Made by a program: the position numbers and the translations under genes. 64,000 nucleotides of DNA from Noviherbaspirillum malthae (GTDB lineage: Bacteria > Pseudomonadota > Gammaproteobacteria > Burkholderiales > Burkholderiaceae_D). The notes beneath the pieces are model-generated. The model was not told the origin of the DNA, ran no database searches, and worked only from the letters and a program-made list of their open reading frames with translations. The DNA lies in contig NZ_JACYXF010000001.1 in NCBI RefSeq assembly GCF_015352985.1, positions 1 to 64,000 of the forward strand, read 5' to 3'. Shown in pieces: positions 25,732 to 35,590 of this stretch. The number at the start of each line of letters is the position of its first letter. Position 1 is the stretch's first letter.

Positions 25732-25797
25732 TGCGCCGGCGAGCGGGTAAGGCGGCCGTACAATAGCGCCTTGCCCTGCACTGCAACAGAGATTTCC

Positions 25798-27645
25798 TTG
25801 GCTTCCGACTCCCTTCCCGCCTTGCCTTCATCCGGTCTTTCCGATTGCTATGCGCTGCTCGACGACAGCAGCGCGGCCGCAGGCGAAGCCCGTTCGCGCC
25901 TCTACACCGGGCATGCGGAAACCCTGATTTGCGAAAACGCCGCGCACTTGCCTGCCATGCTGGAGAGCCTGCAGCAGGCGCTGCGGCAAGGCCTGCATGC
26001 GGTGGGGTTGTTCAGCTACGAACTTGGTGCAGCCATGCAGGGCATCGAGGGGCGTGAAGGCGCCGGCAAGCCGGCGCAGGTGTTGCTGTTCTCGCGCTGC
26101 GAGCTGCTGACCGGCGAGCAGGTCGAGCAGTGGCTGGCGCAAAAGGATGACGCATCGCCGGCCGGCATTGCCGGCGCACGGCACGGCATCGACGAGCAGG
26201 CTTTCGGCGAGGCGATCGCGCGCATCCATGCCTATATCGAAGCGGGCGACACCTACCAGATCAATTACACCTACCGCATCCGTTTCGATGCCTACGGTTC
26301 GCCGGTTGCGCTTTACCGCAGGCTGCGCGCCCGCCAGCCCGTGCCCTATGGTGCACTAATCGGATTGCCCGACGGATCGAGCGTGCTGTCGCTGTCGCCC
26401 GAACTCTTCGTGCGGCATGAACGCGGCCTGCTCACCGCGCGCCCGATGAAGGGCACGGCGCCGGCGAGCGACGATGTTCAACGCGATGCGCAGCGCGCCG
26501 AGGCGCTTGCCGCAGACGAAAAGAACCGCGCCGAAAACCTGATGATCGTCGACCTGCTGCGCAACGACCTGGCGCGCATCGCCCGGGTCGGCAGCGTGCG
26601 GGTGCCGGCGCTGTTCCAGGTCGAGCGCTACCGCAGCGTGCTGCAGATGACTTCCACCGTGCAGGCCGAACTGCGGCCCGGCACGCGGCTGATGGAGGTG
26701 TTCGACGCCATCTATCCCTGCGGTTCGATCACCGGCGCGCCGAAGCGGCGCACCATGCAGATCATCCGAGAACTCGAAGCCGAGCCACGCGGCCTGTACA
26801 CCGGCGCGATCGGCTGGTTCGACACCTGTGCGCCGGATCAGGACATGGGCGACTTCTGCCTGTCGGTCCCCATTCGCACGCTGGTGCTGCAGCCCGAACG
26901 CGACGACGGCATGCGCAGCGGGGAAATGGGCGTCGGCGCCGGCATCGTGCATGACAGCGTTGCTGCCGACGAATACCAGGAATGCAGGCTCAAGGCACGC
27001 TTCCTGACGGGGCTGCCGAATGCGTTCTCGCTGTTTGAAACCATGCATGCCGGCCGGGAGGCGGGCATACGGCATCTCGACCGGCATTTGCATCGCCTGC
27101 AGGCGTCAGCCGCTTATTTCGGTTTCGGCTGGAACGAGCAGGGCATCCGCGCAGCGCTCGAGCAGGCCTGCGCCGGTCTGCCGGAGGGCAGCCACAGGCT
27201 GCGCCTCGCGCTGGCGCAGGACGGAACGTGGGAGATCCGCAGCGGGGCGCTCGCGCCGCTGCCGGACAGAGTCAACATCCTGCTCGCACCGCAGCCGACA
27301 CGCTCGACCGATCTCTTCCTGCGCCACAAGACGACATGCCGCACCGCCTATGATGCCGCATGGCAGGCCGCCGAAGCGCAGGGCGCATTCGACATGCTGT
27401 TCTTCAATGAAAAGGGCGAACTCACCGAAGGCGGGCGCAGCAATGTCTTCGTCAGGCTCGACGGCCGCTGGCTGACGCCGCCGCTGTCCTGCGGCCTGCT
27501 GCCCGGCGTGATGCGAAGCGTGCTGATCGAGGAATTGCAGGCAGACGAACGAGCCATCAGCCTGCGCGACCTGGAACGCGCGCAGGAAGTGATCGTCTGC
27601 AATGCGCTGCGCGGCGCGCTAGCTGCCGACCTCGTCCGGCACTGA
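25798..27645 (+). CDS. pabB: Aminodeoxychorismate synthase component I fused to aminodeoxychorismate lyase
   Basis: A 615-residue fusion that makes 4-aminobenzoate for folate. The N-terminal two-thirds is PabB: a short lead, then a chorismate-binding domain with YQINYTYRIRF, the PMKGT lysine loop at about 218, ENLMIVDLLRNDL and GSITGAPK. The last 220 residues are a PabC-like PLP fold-type IV lyase (SLFETMHAGREAGIRHLDRHL, HKTTCRTAYD, TEGGRSNVFV). No ATG exists near the start; TTG at 25798 is chosen, TTG at 25771 being the alternative. The gene's end overlaps the convergent EamA gene by 27 bases. The glutaminase subunit PabA is not encoded nearby. Confidence 0.88.
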   Translation: MASDSLPALPSSGLSDCYALLDDSSAAAGEARSRLYTGHAETLICENAAHLPAMLESLQQALRQGLHAVGLFSYELGAAMQGIEGREGAGKPAQVLLFSRCELLTGEQVEQWLAQKDDASPAGIAGARHGIDEQAFGEAIARIHAYIEAGDTYQINYTYRIRFDAYGSPVALYRRLRARQPVPYGALIGLPDGSSVLSLSPELFVRHERGLLTARPMKGTAPASDDVQRDAQRAEALAADEKNRAENLMIVDLLRNDLARIARVGSVRVPALFQVERYRSVLQMTSTVQAELRPGTRLMEVFDAIYPCGSITGAPKRRTMQIIRELEAEPRGLYTGAIGWFDTCAPDQDMGDFCLSVPIRTLVLQPERDDGMRSGEMGVGAGIVHDSVAADEYQECRLKARFLTGLPNAFSLFETMHAGREAGIRHLDRHLHRLQASAAYFGFGWNEQGIRAALEQACAGLPEGSHRLRLALAQDGTWEIRSGALAPLPDRVNILLAPQPTRSTDLFLRHKTTCRTAYDAAWQAAEAQGAFDMLFFNEKGELTEGGRSNVFVRLDGRWLTPPLSCGLLPGVMRSVLIEELQADERAISLRDLERAQEVIVCNALRGALAADLVRH

Positions 27646-28521
27646 TGCCGACGAAGGCTTGGGCGCGGGCTGGAACACCACCAGCCAGGTGGCCAGCACT
27701 ACCAGCGCGCAGCCGATCAGGGTATTTGCATTGATCGCTTCGCCGAGAAAGATCGCTCCCCAGGCCAGCGCGAACAGCGGGATCAGGAAGGTCACCGTCA
27801 ATGCCTTGGTCGGGCCGAGATCGGCAATCAGCCGGAAATAGATGAAGTAGGCCACCGCGCTGCACAGCAGGGCCAGCAGCGCCGCTATCACCACGACGAA
27901 GGGCGTGACCGTTCCGGGCACCGACGAGGCGCCCGCAAAGGGCAGCAGCACCAGCGCAGCGCCCAGCTGTGAACCGGTGGCCATCTGCGGCGGCGCGATG
28001 CCCGCCGACTTTTTCTTGGAATAGGCGCCGGCGATGCCGTAGCACACTGCAGCGCCGACGCAGGCCAGCGCGGCCAGCAAGACTTGCGGCGTGAAGGCCA
28101 CCGGCCCCAGCCGCACCAGGAAGGCAACGCCCGCCACCCCAATCACCAGACCTGCCAGCTTGCGCGCGTTCATGCGCTCGCCGAGCACCAGCGCCCCGAC
28201 CAGCGCGCCCCACAGCGGACTGGTGGCATTGACGATCGCAGAGTAGCCGGCAGGCAGCGTCATCGCGGCGAAGGAAAACAGCGAGAAGGGCAGCGCGGAA
28301 TTGAGGATGCCGAGCATCAGGTACTGTTTCCAGTGCCTGCCGAAATTCATGCCCTGGTGCGTCAGCAGCATGTAGGCCAGCATCGCGATGCCGGCCAGTG
28401 CCACCCGCGTTTCCGCCGTCCAGAACGCGCCCAGCACCGGCGCGACGATGCGCATGAAAAGAAAGGAAGCGCCCCAGATGGCGGCGAGAATCAGAAGGCG
28501 GGTGAGATCGGCACTACGCAT
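27619..28521 (-). CDS. EamA/DMT family transporter
   Basis: A 300-residue inner-membrane protein with ten predicted helices, two EamA repeats. Characteristic sequences are AAIWGASFLFMRIVAPVLG, SFAAMTLPAGYSAIVNATSPLWGAL and LTVTFLIPLFALAWGAIFLGEAI. It closely resembles the second EamA gene at 29810, so the pair are likely diverged duplicates. The ATG at 28521 starts just before the first helix. The 3' end overlaps pabBC by 27 bases, tail to tail. Substrate unknown. Confidence 0.88.
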   Translation of the reverse strand: MRSADLTRLLILAAIWGASFLFMRIVAPVLGAFWTAETRVALAGIAMLAYMLLTHQGMNFGRHWKQYLMLGILNSALPFSLFSFAAMTLPAGYSAIVNATSPLWGALVGALVLGERMNARKLAGLVIGVAGVAFLVRLGPVAFTPQVLLAALACVGAAVCYGIAGAYSKKKSAGIAPPQMATGSQLGAALVLLPFAGASSVPGTVTPFVVVIAALLALLCSAVAYFIYFRLIADLGPTKALTVTFLIPLFALAWGAIFLGEAINANTLIGCALVVLATWLVVFQPAPKPSSASVPDEVGS

Positions 28522-28616
28522 GGCAACTCCGTTTGAACAGGTGCACAGCATAGGCCAAAGCGATCCGTCGCGCTGGCCGGATTCGGACACCGCAGCGATG
28601 GCCTTGATTGCCGGCG

Positions 28617-29813
28617 CTATGCCGCCAATGCCCGCTGGCGCGACGCCAGCAATGCGCCCAGCACCAGCGCGCCGGCGGAAAACATCAGGCCGCGCTCCAG
28701 TCCGCCGGCGGCATCGGAGATCCAGCCGACGATGGTGGGGCCGACGATCTGTCCGAAGGCAAACACGGTGGTGAAGCCGCTGATGCCCGACGACCAGGAT
28801 GGCGGCGGCAGGTTGTGCCGCACCAGCGCGGTGGTCGATGCCACCACCGACAGGAAGACCGCGCCGAACAGGATGCCGGATGCAAACACCGCCGCGGGCG
28901 CATGCGAGAGCACCGGCAGCAGGGTAGCCGCCGCCAGCAGTGCGTTGAGGATGGCGAGCGGCTGTCCGCCCTTGAAACGGTCCAGCATGCCGGCCCAGAT
29001 GCGCGACGAGGCCACCACCGCCAGGCCGAGGCAGGCATAGAACACCGTAATGGCGGTCTGCTGCATGCCCTGTTCACGCAGCAAGGCAATAACGAAGGTC
29101 ATGTAGCCGATATAGCCGACGCCGAACATGAAATAGCCGGCCAGCCCGAAGGCGAATTTGCGGACGCTGAAGCCGCCCTGGCTGCCGGCCGCCGCCGGCG
29201 CGCCGTCGATGCTGCGTGCCGGCAGGCTCATCGCCAGCGTCATCAGCAGGCATAGCGCGCCCAGCGCCAGCCACGCCCATTGCCAAGCATGCGCGCGGGC
29301 TTGTGCCGCTGCCGCACCGATCGCCGCAGGCACCAGCAGCGCGGCGAACACGATGCCGAAGCCGGTGCCGCCGTAATACAGCCCGATCAGGAACCCGGCG
29401 CGTTTCGGATGCAGCGCGCCGAGCCGCGCCGCCAGCACGCCGCCGGAAATGAAGATGAAGGCGCTCGCCACGCCGGCCAGCACCCGCTGCACCAGCAGCA
29501 GCGAGGCTTCGACGACGAAGCCCGACATCAGCATGAACAGCGCGGTCAGCACGGCGCCGCCGATGAGGGCAGCCTGCGCGCCGAAGCGGCGCATCAGCGC
29601 CGGCGTCACCAGCGCGCCGAGGAAATAGCCGAAGGCGTTGGCGGTGTTCATCGCGCCGGCCAGCAGGTACGACCAGTCGAGATCGTCCCGCATCGGCGGC
29701 AGCAGCAAGGCATAGGAAAAGCGCGACAGGCCGAGCGAGATGGCCGCCCCCAGCGAGATGCCCAGCGCCGCGAGCAGGGGGCTGCGTTCGGCAAGGCCCG
29801 GGCGCGCCGTCAT
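28617..29813 (-). CDS. YbfB/YjiJ family MFS transporter
   Basis: A 398-residue major facilitator with about 12 helices. The N-terminus (LGISLGAAISLGLSRFSYALLLPPMRDDLDW) is the signature of the YbfB/YjiJ group, and later segments include GLYYGGTGFGIVFAALL and FTTVFAFGQIVGPTIVGW. Members are putative exporters of amino acids or drugs with no settled substrate. The start overlaps the stop of the upstream EamA gene as ATGA, so the two are translationally coupled. The next EamA gene downstream begins about 95 bases later. Confidence 0.88.
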   Translation of the reverse strand: MTARPGLAERSPLLAALGISLGAAISLGLSRFSYALLLPPMRDDLDWSYLLAGAMNTANAFGYFLGALVTPALMRRFGAQAALIGGAVLTALFMLMSGFVVEASLLLVQRVLAGVASAFIFISGGVLAARLGALHPKRAGFLIGLYYGGTGFGIVFAALLVPAAIGAAAAQARAHAWQWAWLALGALCLLMTLAMSLPARSIDGAPAAAGSQGGFSVRKFAFGLAGYFMFGVGYIGYMTFVIALLREQGMQQTAITVFYACLGLAVVASSRIWAGMLDRFKGGQPLAILNALLAAATLLPVLSHAPAAVFASGILFGAVFLSVVASTTALVRHNLPPPSWSSGISGFTTVFAFGQIVGPTIVGWISDAAGGLERGLMFSAGALVLGALLASRQRALAA

Positions 29814-30700
29814 GATTTGCGCGGCAGGGATTTGGCGTGCGACGACGTCAGCACCAGGCCCATTGCCAGCAGCACCACGATGCCGCCGACCAGGGTCGAC
29901 CAGCCTACCGATTCGCCGAGGAAGATGAAAGCCCACAGCATGCTGAACAGCGGGATCAGGAAGGACACGCACATCGCCCGTGTCGGTCCGACTTTGACGA
30001 TGAGCGGAATGAAGATCGCCTGCGCCAGGCCCGACGACAGCAATGACATCGCCGCGATGCAGGCCAGCGCCAGGCCGGAAGGCATGGCCGGCGGCAGCGA
30101 GAAGGGCAGGGCCGGCAGCATGATCATGCCGCCCAGCGCCAGCGAGCCGGTCGCCATCGCGATCGGGTGGATGCCGCCCGGCTTGCCGGTCTTCTGCACG
30201 ATGATGCTCGACATCGCATACGACGCGGCCGCGGCCAGGCAGGCGGCGATCGCCAGCAGCGTGGATGCGCGCATCGCCACCGTGCCGATGCCCACCAGGA
30301 TGCCCACGCCCACGATGCCGAGCAGTAGTCCGGCCAGCTTGCGCAGCGTCAGCGCCTCTTCCAGCCAGATCACGGAAAACACGGCGCCGAACAGCGGCGC
30401 GGTGGCGTTGAGCACCGCCGAGTGCGCGGCCGGCAGATGCAATGCGGCGAAGGAGAAGCAGGAAAACGGAATGACGCCGGCGAACAGCCCGACGATGGCA
30501 AAGGGCTTGAAGTTGCGGCGCCAGTCCATGCGCACGCCGGTGGCATAGGCGAATGCCAGCAGCGCCGCTCCCGCCAGGCCGGTACGCAATGCGGCTGTCA
30601 GCATCGGACCGGTTTCGGGCACGGCGATGCGCAGGAAGATGAAGGAGCCGCCCCAGATCGCGGACAGGAATACCAGCTTGGCAAGGTCGGGTGGGGACAT
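29810..30700 (-). CDS. EamA/DMT family transporter
   Basis: A 296-residue inner-membrane transporter with ten predicted helices. Key segments are LSAIWGGSFIFLRIAVPETG, SFAALHLPAAHSAVLNATAPLFGAV, and VGPTRAMCVSFLIPLFSMLWAFIFLGES. Strong similarity in layout to the EamA protein at 27619 suggests duplication. The ATG at 30700 gives an N-terminus directly before the first helix. It is the first gene of a coupled pair with the YbfB-like MFS gene. Substrate unknown; an efflux role is inferred. Confidence 0.88.
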   Translation of the reverse strand: MSPPDLAKLVFLSAIWGGSFIFLRIAVPETGPMLTAALRTGLAGAALLAFAYATGVRMDWRRNFKPFAIVGLFAGVIPFSCFSFAALHLPAAHSAVLNATAPLFGAVFSVIWLEEALTLRKLAGLLLGIVGVGILVGIGTVAMRASTLLAIAACLAAAASYAMSSIIVQKTGKPGGIHPIAMATGSLALGGMIMLPALPFSLPPAMPSGLALACIAAMSLLSSGLAQAIFIPLIVKVGPTRAMCVSFLIPLFSMLWAFIFLGESVGWSTLVGGIVVLLAMGLVLTSSHAKSLPRKS

Positions 30701-30887
30701 GGAGGCAAGGCAACGTTGGGAAGGCCGGTCGATTGTAGCATCGGCCCTTGCATGGCGTCGGCACGTCCGGTCGTCGTTTTTTATTGAGCTTGCACAAGCC
30801 GAAGTCAGGCCATGTCGGCCGGTTGACACAAGCCAAAGAGACCTTGCCTGAAAAACAAAATAATCACGGCAAGGGAGATGAACATTC

Positions 30888-31301
30888 ATGCTTAGCTCAA
30901 GACGCCTTGCCGATCTGGTGACGATGGTACTGGTTGCGATTCCGCTGTTCGGCTGCGGTGATGCGGTGACCGGAGAAGCGCGCGACAGCCGCCAGTCACG
31001 TACCGCTTCTGGCGCGCTGTCGCACACATCAGTCGACGTTGGAGAAGCGCAGGACTTCACGCCCGAGGATGCCGCGATGATGAACCGCATCAGCCGCATC
31101 GAAGGGCGTCATTTCGATCTGTACCGGCATTACCGCGGGATTGCCGCACGCCAGATGCATGTGGCGGCGGACGACGATGACGAAGTCGATGACGACAATG
31201 CGGACGGTGCGTTGCGGCAGGCCGTCATCAGCTTTTCCGCATCGAGTCTGAGCCAGGCCTTGAACGGCTGTTCGATGCGGGCGCTGCTGATGCTCGATTG
31301 A
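30888..31301 (+). CDS. Hypothetical small lipoprotein with acidic stretch
   Basis: A 137-residue protein I do not recognise. It has a basic N-terminus, a hydrophobic helix and a lipobox LFGC that places the lipidated cysteine at about residue 23. An acidic run (DDDDEVDDDNAD) lies at about 95-106, followed by a hydrophobic tail. The ATG at 30888 is preceded by AAGGGAG ten bases upstream, a good binding site. It converges with the 1382-residue gene (38-base gap) in an AT-richer block. It may be an outer-membrane lipoprotein; its role is unknown. Confidence 0.6.
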   Translation: MLSSRRLADLVTMVLVAIPLFGCGDAVTGEARDSRQSRTASGALSHTSVDVGEAQDFTPEDAAMMNRISRIEGRHFDLYRHYRGIAARQMHVAADDDDEVDDDNADGALRQAVISFSASSLSQALNGCSMRALLMLD

Positions 31302-31339
31302 GTACCAATGAGCGCCACCGGCATGGATTGAATCGCATG

Positions 31340-34300
31340 TCAGGCAGTTTGACTACCGCTACCGTCATCGACCCCGGCGGAGGATGCAGGCCGGTCTCTC
31401 TTCGTGAGCACGCGGCGATCGTTGCCCAGATTCCTGATCCGCGTTTCGAATCCGTACTCGGTCTTGGTGGCGCGATGCCGTGACAGGTTGTGGATTGCCC
31501 GCGTATTTTCGACGATCCGGATGAACCAGTCGAGAACCGGCCGGCCTTGGTCGCTGCAGTAGTAATCGATGCGCTTTTGCAGCGTATCCCAACCGGTGAT
31601 TGTGTCTTTCACTTGATTCCAATCCTGTCCAGACGGGAAATGCGGTGCAGCGACAGGCGTCCGCAGGCTGGGCGGCACCATGAACGGATCGGCGCGTTCT
31701 CCGGTCCCGCTTCTTGCATGGAATGTCGAGCCCGGCGCATGATGCTTCGCCTCGCGCGCGATCTCGGCCACTCGGCGGAAGGGTTCTTCTTGCGAGCTGC
31801 TGTCATAGTAGCGGTGGAACTCGTTCTCGAAGCGAGAGTTATCCGGGTTGTTTCCGCTTTGCTCCGTTTGTCCAGCCGGTGTTTCTGAGTGAAGGTAGTC
31901 AAGGTAATCGTCAATCAGTCTCGGTATCATGCTGCCGATCCCGAAGTAACTCTCCGCGACCCAGGTGCCACCATGGTTCACTAAAATAGCTTCATGCCAT
32001 GGCTTGCCGGAGTCGGCACTCCCTGTAAAAATTGCTCTGAGCACTTCGTTTTCATCGGCGCCATGCTCCGCTGCGATAGAGGCCGCGCGTTTCATCACAC
32101 GCTCAAGTTTCTTGTGTTGCAGCATCAGATAGCTGATATCCGCCCCCATGTATTCCGTTACGACATTCTGCAAGGTGTGCTGCCGGTTCAGGCCAAGCGA
32201 GGTAACGCCGCCTGGATGAGGCAATGGAATGCCGATGGAAGCTCCGCCTGACTTCTGATCATGCACCTGCATGAACTGCAGACGAAAATCCGATACGGCG
32301 GCATTGGGAAACCTTCTCAGCCGTCCGGTCACTCCGGCGCCGGCAGAAACATTCCATACCGTTCCCTGCAATTGTTCGACAAGCGAAGCCTGCTGCCGCG
32401 CCCAATCATCCGCCTTGGATGATTTGGAATATATCCTCTTCAGTCCCGTCATCAACGCAGTGACCAGCGCTTCCCCAATAACCGGAGCGCCGGCCGTCAA
32501 GGTAATCTTGAATTCGATGAATTGCCCTTGCCGGCTGGGATTGATCTGCGAGTCCGCATGCTGGAGCCGCAAGCGTATTGCGCCCGTCACCGTGCCGGCC
32601 GCATTGCTGATGCTGTACCCTTCCATGCTTCCGCCGGCTTGCTCCGCTGCAGACTCGAAGATGTTAAGCGACAAGCCGCCGCTTCCGGATACCTGGGCAA
32701 TGACATTATGCCGCTGCGAGGTACCGCGATCTTCAAGGGTATTGTCAAGCAGGAATACGCTCTCTCTCTTCATTGGCAGGCCTGTCTGGTTGAGCGCCAT
32801 TTTCATCTTCATGTAAGCGGTATCTGCATCATGGATCGCTCGTGCACAATCATTTCGTTGCGGAGGTTCCAGCCCAGTGTCTAGCTGTGTCATCCTGCGC
32901 TTGGCAATTGCCAGATAAATGCCGGCGAGGCCGAGCGCGAGACCGATGGCATCGTGGCTCGCAGCAATGAATGCGTCAGGGTTTTTCAATGCCGCCTGCA
33001 TTCCGGGCGGATAGCCTGGCGTTCCATCAACAGCACCCCAGACAGTGCTGTTGATGTCATTAAATGCCTCTTGCCTAAGCTGGGTGAGTTTGGGAAGTAC
33101 CGTCTTGTAAGTGAAGTGGTCGGGTTTTGCCGCGATGTGCGCGGCGGAGTTCATGAAGTCGATGTAAGTCTGATGCAGTCCGGCGCAATATTTTTCAAGA
33201 GCGTTGATTCTTTGCTTTGCCCCTTCCACGTTTTGCGGTCCCGCAATGGCTGTGCGAAAGCAGTCGGGAATATCGGCATCCGGACCGTAATAATGCTGAT
33301 CAGTGTTCGACAAGCTCAACTTGTCTTCGGATGGCACACCGAACTGCTCATTCACTTTCCGGTAGAGATGCATGCGAGGACTATTTCCTCGCTTGGCATT
33401 GATCTGGTTGACGAGCTTGAAGGTAAGCGCCATATCGGCGTGATAATCCGGATCGAGGAGCCTGTTGGAGGGCTCCACATTCCGCAGATGGAATTGGGCA
33501 GTATTGGCACTGAGAGTGACCGCGCCCCCGGCGCCTGTGCTTGCACCCGTTGCAATGCCATGGAACTTGCTCATTCCCGCCGTTGCCGCAATCCGATAGT
33601 TCCGGTATGGGGCCTTGCCGTAACCAAGTGGGTCGGAATCTGGAATGGTCGCACCCAGGAAATCCGGAAAGCCCTCGTTCCTGGCAATGCGCTCGGACGG
33701 AGATGGAAAGGCCTGTTTGACAAGCTCCGAGAAAACGCCCGGCTGCTGCGTACCGGACACTTCATTGGCATTCGACGGTTGCGAGGAGCGACTCAAACCA
33801 TCAAGAGCCTCTGCATGGAGATGCAACAGCGTTTGGTTAACCCCCTTGCTGATCTTGTTATCGCTTAGATAGTGAGGCTTGTCGGATTCTTCGGTATGGA
33901 TGCGGCCGAGTAATGCACGCTCAAGAGTTTGCCGTGAGCTCCTGAGCCGTGTGATCGCTTCACGCATGCGCGGTGCGGCGGACTGCATCAACAGGCGGTT
34001 TGCCGGGTGATTGGCATCGTGGTTCAGTACCAGCCTCAGTATCTCTTCCATCGAGTCGGTTTCGAAGTACACACTGCCTGCTTCGGCACTGATCGAGGCT
34101 TGCAGCCCCATGAGCCAGCTCCCCGGCCCGGTAGCGGATAGGCTGCCGCCATAGCCGTTCCAGTAGTTGGCATCCCGGTCGTCATCGAACCAGAAGGTTT
34201 TGTTGCGGCTTGCACCAGCACCCACGCCGGCAGGGCCGAAATCGTGGCTGATGCCCAGGCCCGCATCGTCCGCGAGCATGCTGCGCGACATGTAATCGAT

Positions 34301-35488
34301 GGTCGGAACGCTGTTCTCCATTCTCGCCAGTTCCCGTGCAGCCCAGTTTTTTGCCAGCGATGGCGCAGCGGCAGACAAGGCAGTGCGCTTGAGCTGAACC
34401 AGGTTCGAAGCCATGGCGGCATAAAACCGGCGTGCATTTGCATCAGGGTGCTGTCCTGTCCCCAGCATACTTTTTCCAGCCAAAGTGTAGGCCATGTCGG
34501 CGGCGGCGGCGATATGGTCCCTGATCGCCAGGTTCGGCGTAATGACATTGCCTTCGGCTTCATCCGGAGGAATTGCCTTGATGGCTTCAAGCTGGCTGAA
34601 CAGGTCTTGCCGCTGTTTCTGCGTTTGTTTGTTGTCGCCATCAATCGAGTCAAGTACGGCGGTGCAAGCATCGGTGAACCGGTCGACGAATCCGTGGAGT
34701 TGGGTACGGTCATACATTCCGTCTGCAGTGATGACTGCGCCTTGCTCAGCCGGCGGTGTTCCGGAATCGAGAGGGAAGGGACGGGATGCAGTTGTTTCGC
34801 TAGCTCCTTTGTCTCGAACGGACAGCGGCTTCAATGAAGAATCGGCGGTTTTCTTTTTTTCGACGGATATGCCGTGAAGAGAGGCTTCTCCGTCTTGCTG
34901 CGGCCCTTCGTTGGAGATTGATTGCGGTGGTACCCGGGATGCAGCAAGCGGAGCGTAATCTCTTTCAACGCGATGTTCTTCTGCACTGCCCGTCATCGGG
35001 CGCATGTTAGTCAATTCATCCCAATTTGTCGGCAAAGGTTCACCGAAATCAAGTATTTCTGGTAGTACAAATTCATCGGCTCTGGTCGAGGATGTTGAAG
35101 CGGGGGAGGATGCTGTCTCTCTGGCCTGTACCGCGACAGGGGAACTTGCAGAACGAGAACTCGATTTGTGTCGCATGAAGAAGCGGCTTAAATTCTTGCC
35201 CGACTTGGCACTTTTGTCGGGACGTTTTTTCTGGCGTGGTAACTGTGGAGAAGGGGGCGTTAAGCCTGGACTGAACGAAGCATGGCCGTCGTCTGCGGGC
35301 TCTTGCTCTCGCGTGCTGCGCTTGGCCAGACTGGTGATGGTTGATAACCAAAGAGTGGAAGTTCCTAATTTCATTATTGAATGCTCGATAAGCGTTAAAG
35401 AATTTTCTGGAAGCAGGCGCGTGTAACGTCCGGATCCGAATGGCTTGTGTGGCACTGCAAATGAGGCGGTTCCAGAAGGTTTTTGCAT
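31340..35488 (-). CDS. Large unassigned protein, candidate secreted effector
   Basis: A 1382-residue protein that I cannot assign to a family. Residues 1 to about 250 are rich in Ser, Pro, Thr, Lys and Arg, look disordered and resemble the N-termini of type III secreted effectors, though no signal can be proven. The remainder alternates helical segments with four Gly/Ala-rich, beta-strand-like stretches at about 410-480, 630-695, 925-1015 and 1040-1100. A WxxxE pattern (WAARE) occurs at about 382. No classical signal peptide, catalytic motif or repeat toxin end was recognised. Start at ATG 35488 lacks a good binding site. The gene is AT-richer than its surroundings, which suggests transfer. 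Confidence 0.7.
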   Translation of the reverse strand: MQKPSGTASFAVPHKPFGSGRYTRLLPENSLTLIEHSIMKLGTSTLWLSTITSLAKRSTREQEPADDGHASFSPGLTPPSPQLPRQKKRPDKSAKSGKNLSRFFMRHKSSSRSASSPVAVQARETASSPASTSSTRADEFVLPEILDFGEPLPTNWDELTNMRPMTGSAEEHRVERDYAPLAASRVPPQSISNEGPQQDGEASLHGISVEKKKTADSSLKPLSVRDKGASETTASRPFPLDSGTPPAEQGAVITADGMYDRTQLHGFVDRFTDACTAVLDSIDGDNKQTQKQRQDLFSQLEAIKAIPPDEAEGNVITPNLAIRDHIAAAADMAYTLAGKSMLGTGQHPDANARRFYAAMASNLVQLKRTALSAAAPSLAKNWAARELARMENSVPTIDYMSRSMLADDAGLGISHDFGPAGVGAGASRNKTFWFDDDRDANYWNGYGGSLSATGPGSWLMGLQASISAEAGSVYFETDSMEEILRLVLNHDANHPANRLLMQSAAPRMREAITRLRSSRQTLERALLGRIHTEESDKPHYLSDNKISKGVNQTLLHLHAEALDGLSRSSQPSNANEVSGTQQPGVFSELVKQAFPSPSERIARNEGFPDFLGATIPDSDPLGYGKAPYRNYRIAATAGMSKFHGIATGASTGAGGAVTLSANTAQFHLRNVEPSNRLLDPDYHADMALTFKLVNQINAKRGNSPRMHLYRKVNEQFGVPSEDKLSLSNTDQHYYGPDADIPDCFRTAIAGPQNVEGAKQRINALEKYCAGLHQTYIDFMNSAAHIAAKPDHFTYKTVLPKLTQLRQEAFNDINSTVWGAVDGTPGYPPGMQAALKNPDAFIAASHDAIGLALGLAGIYLAIAKRRMTQLDTGLEPPQRNDCARAIHDADTAYMKMKMALNQTGLPMKRESVFLLDNTLEDRGTSQRHNVIAQVSGSGGLSLNIFESAAEQAGGSMEGYSISNAAGTVTGAIRLRLQHADSQINPSRQGQFIEFKITLTAGAPVIGEALVTALMTGLKRIYSKSSKADDWARQQASLVEQLQGTVWNVSAGAGVTGRLRRFPNAAVSDFRLQFMQVHDQKSGGASIGIPLPHPGGVTSLGLNRQHTLQNVVTEYMGADISYLMLQHKKLERVMKRAASIAAEHGADENEVLRAIFTGSADSGKPWHEAILVNHGGTWVAESYFGIGSMIPRLIDDYLDYLHSETPAGQTEQSGNNPDNSRFENEFHRYYDSSSQEEPFRRVAEIAREAKHHAPGSTFHARSGTGERADPFMVPPSLRTPVAAPHFPSGQDWNQVKDTITGWDTLQKRIDYYCSDQGRPVLDWFIRIVENTRAIHNLSRHRATKTEYGFETRIRNLGNDRRVLTKRDRPASSAGVDDGSGSQTA

Positions 35489-35590
35489 AAGCACAATCGG
35501 TTTTCGTCATTAAATGAGCTTGGTGGTCAAGCATCGAATTCGCCGGAAAGGGCATGTCGATATGCAAATAAATTTGTTGTCATGTATCGA

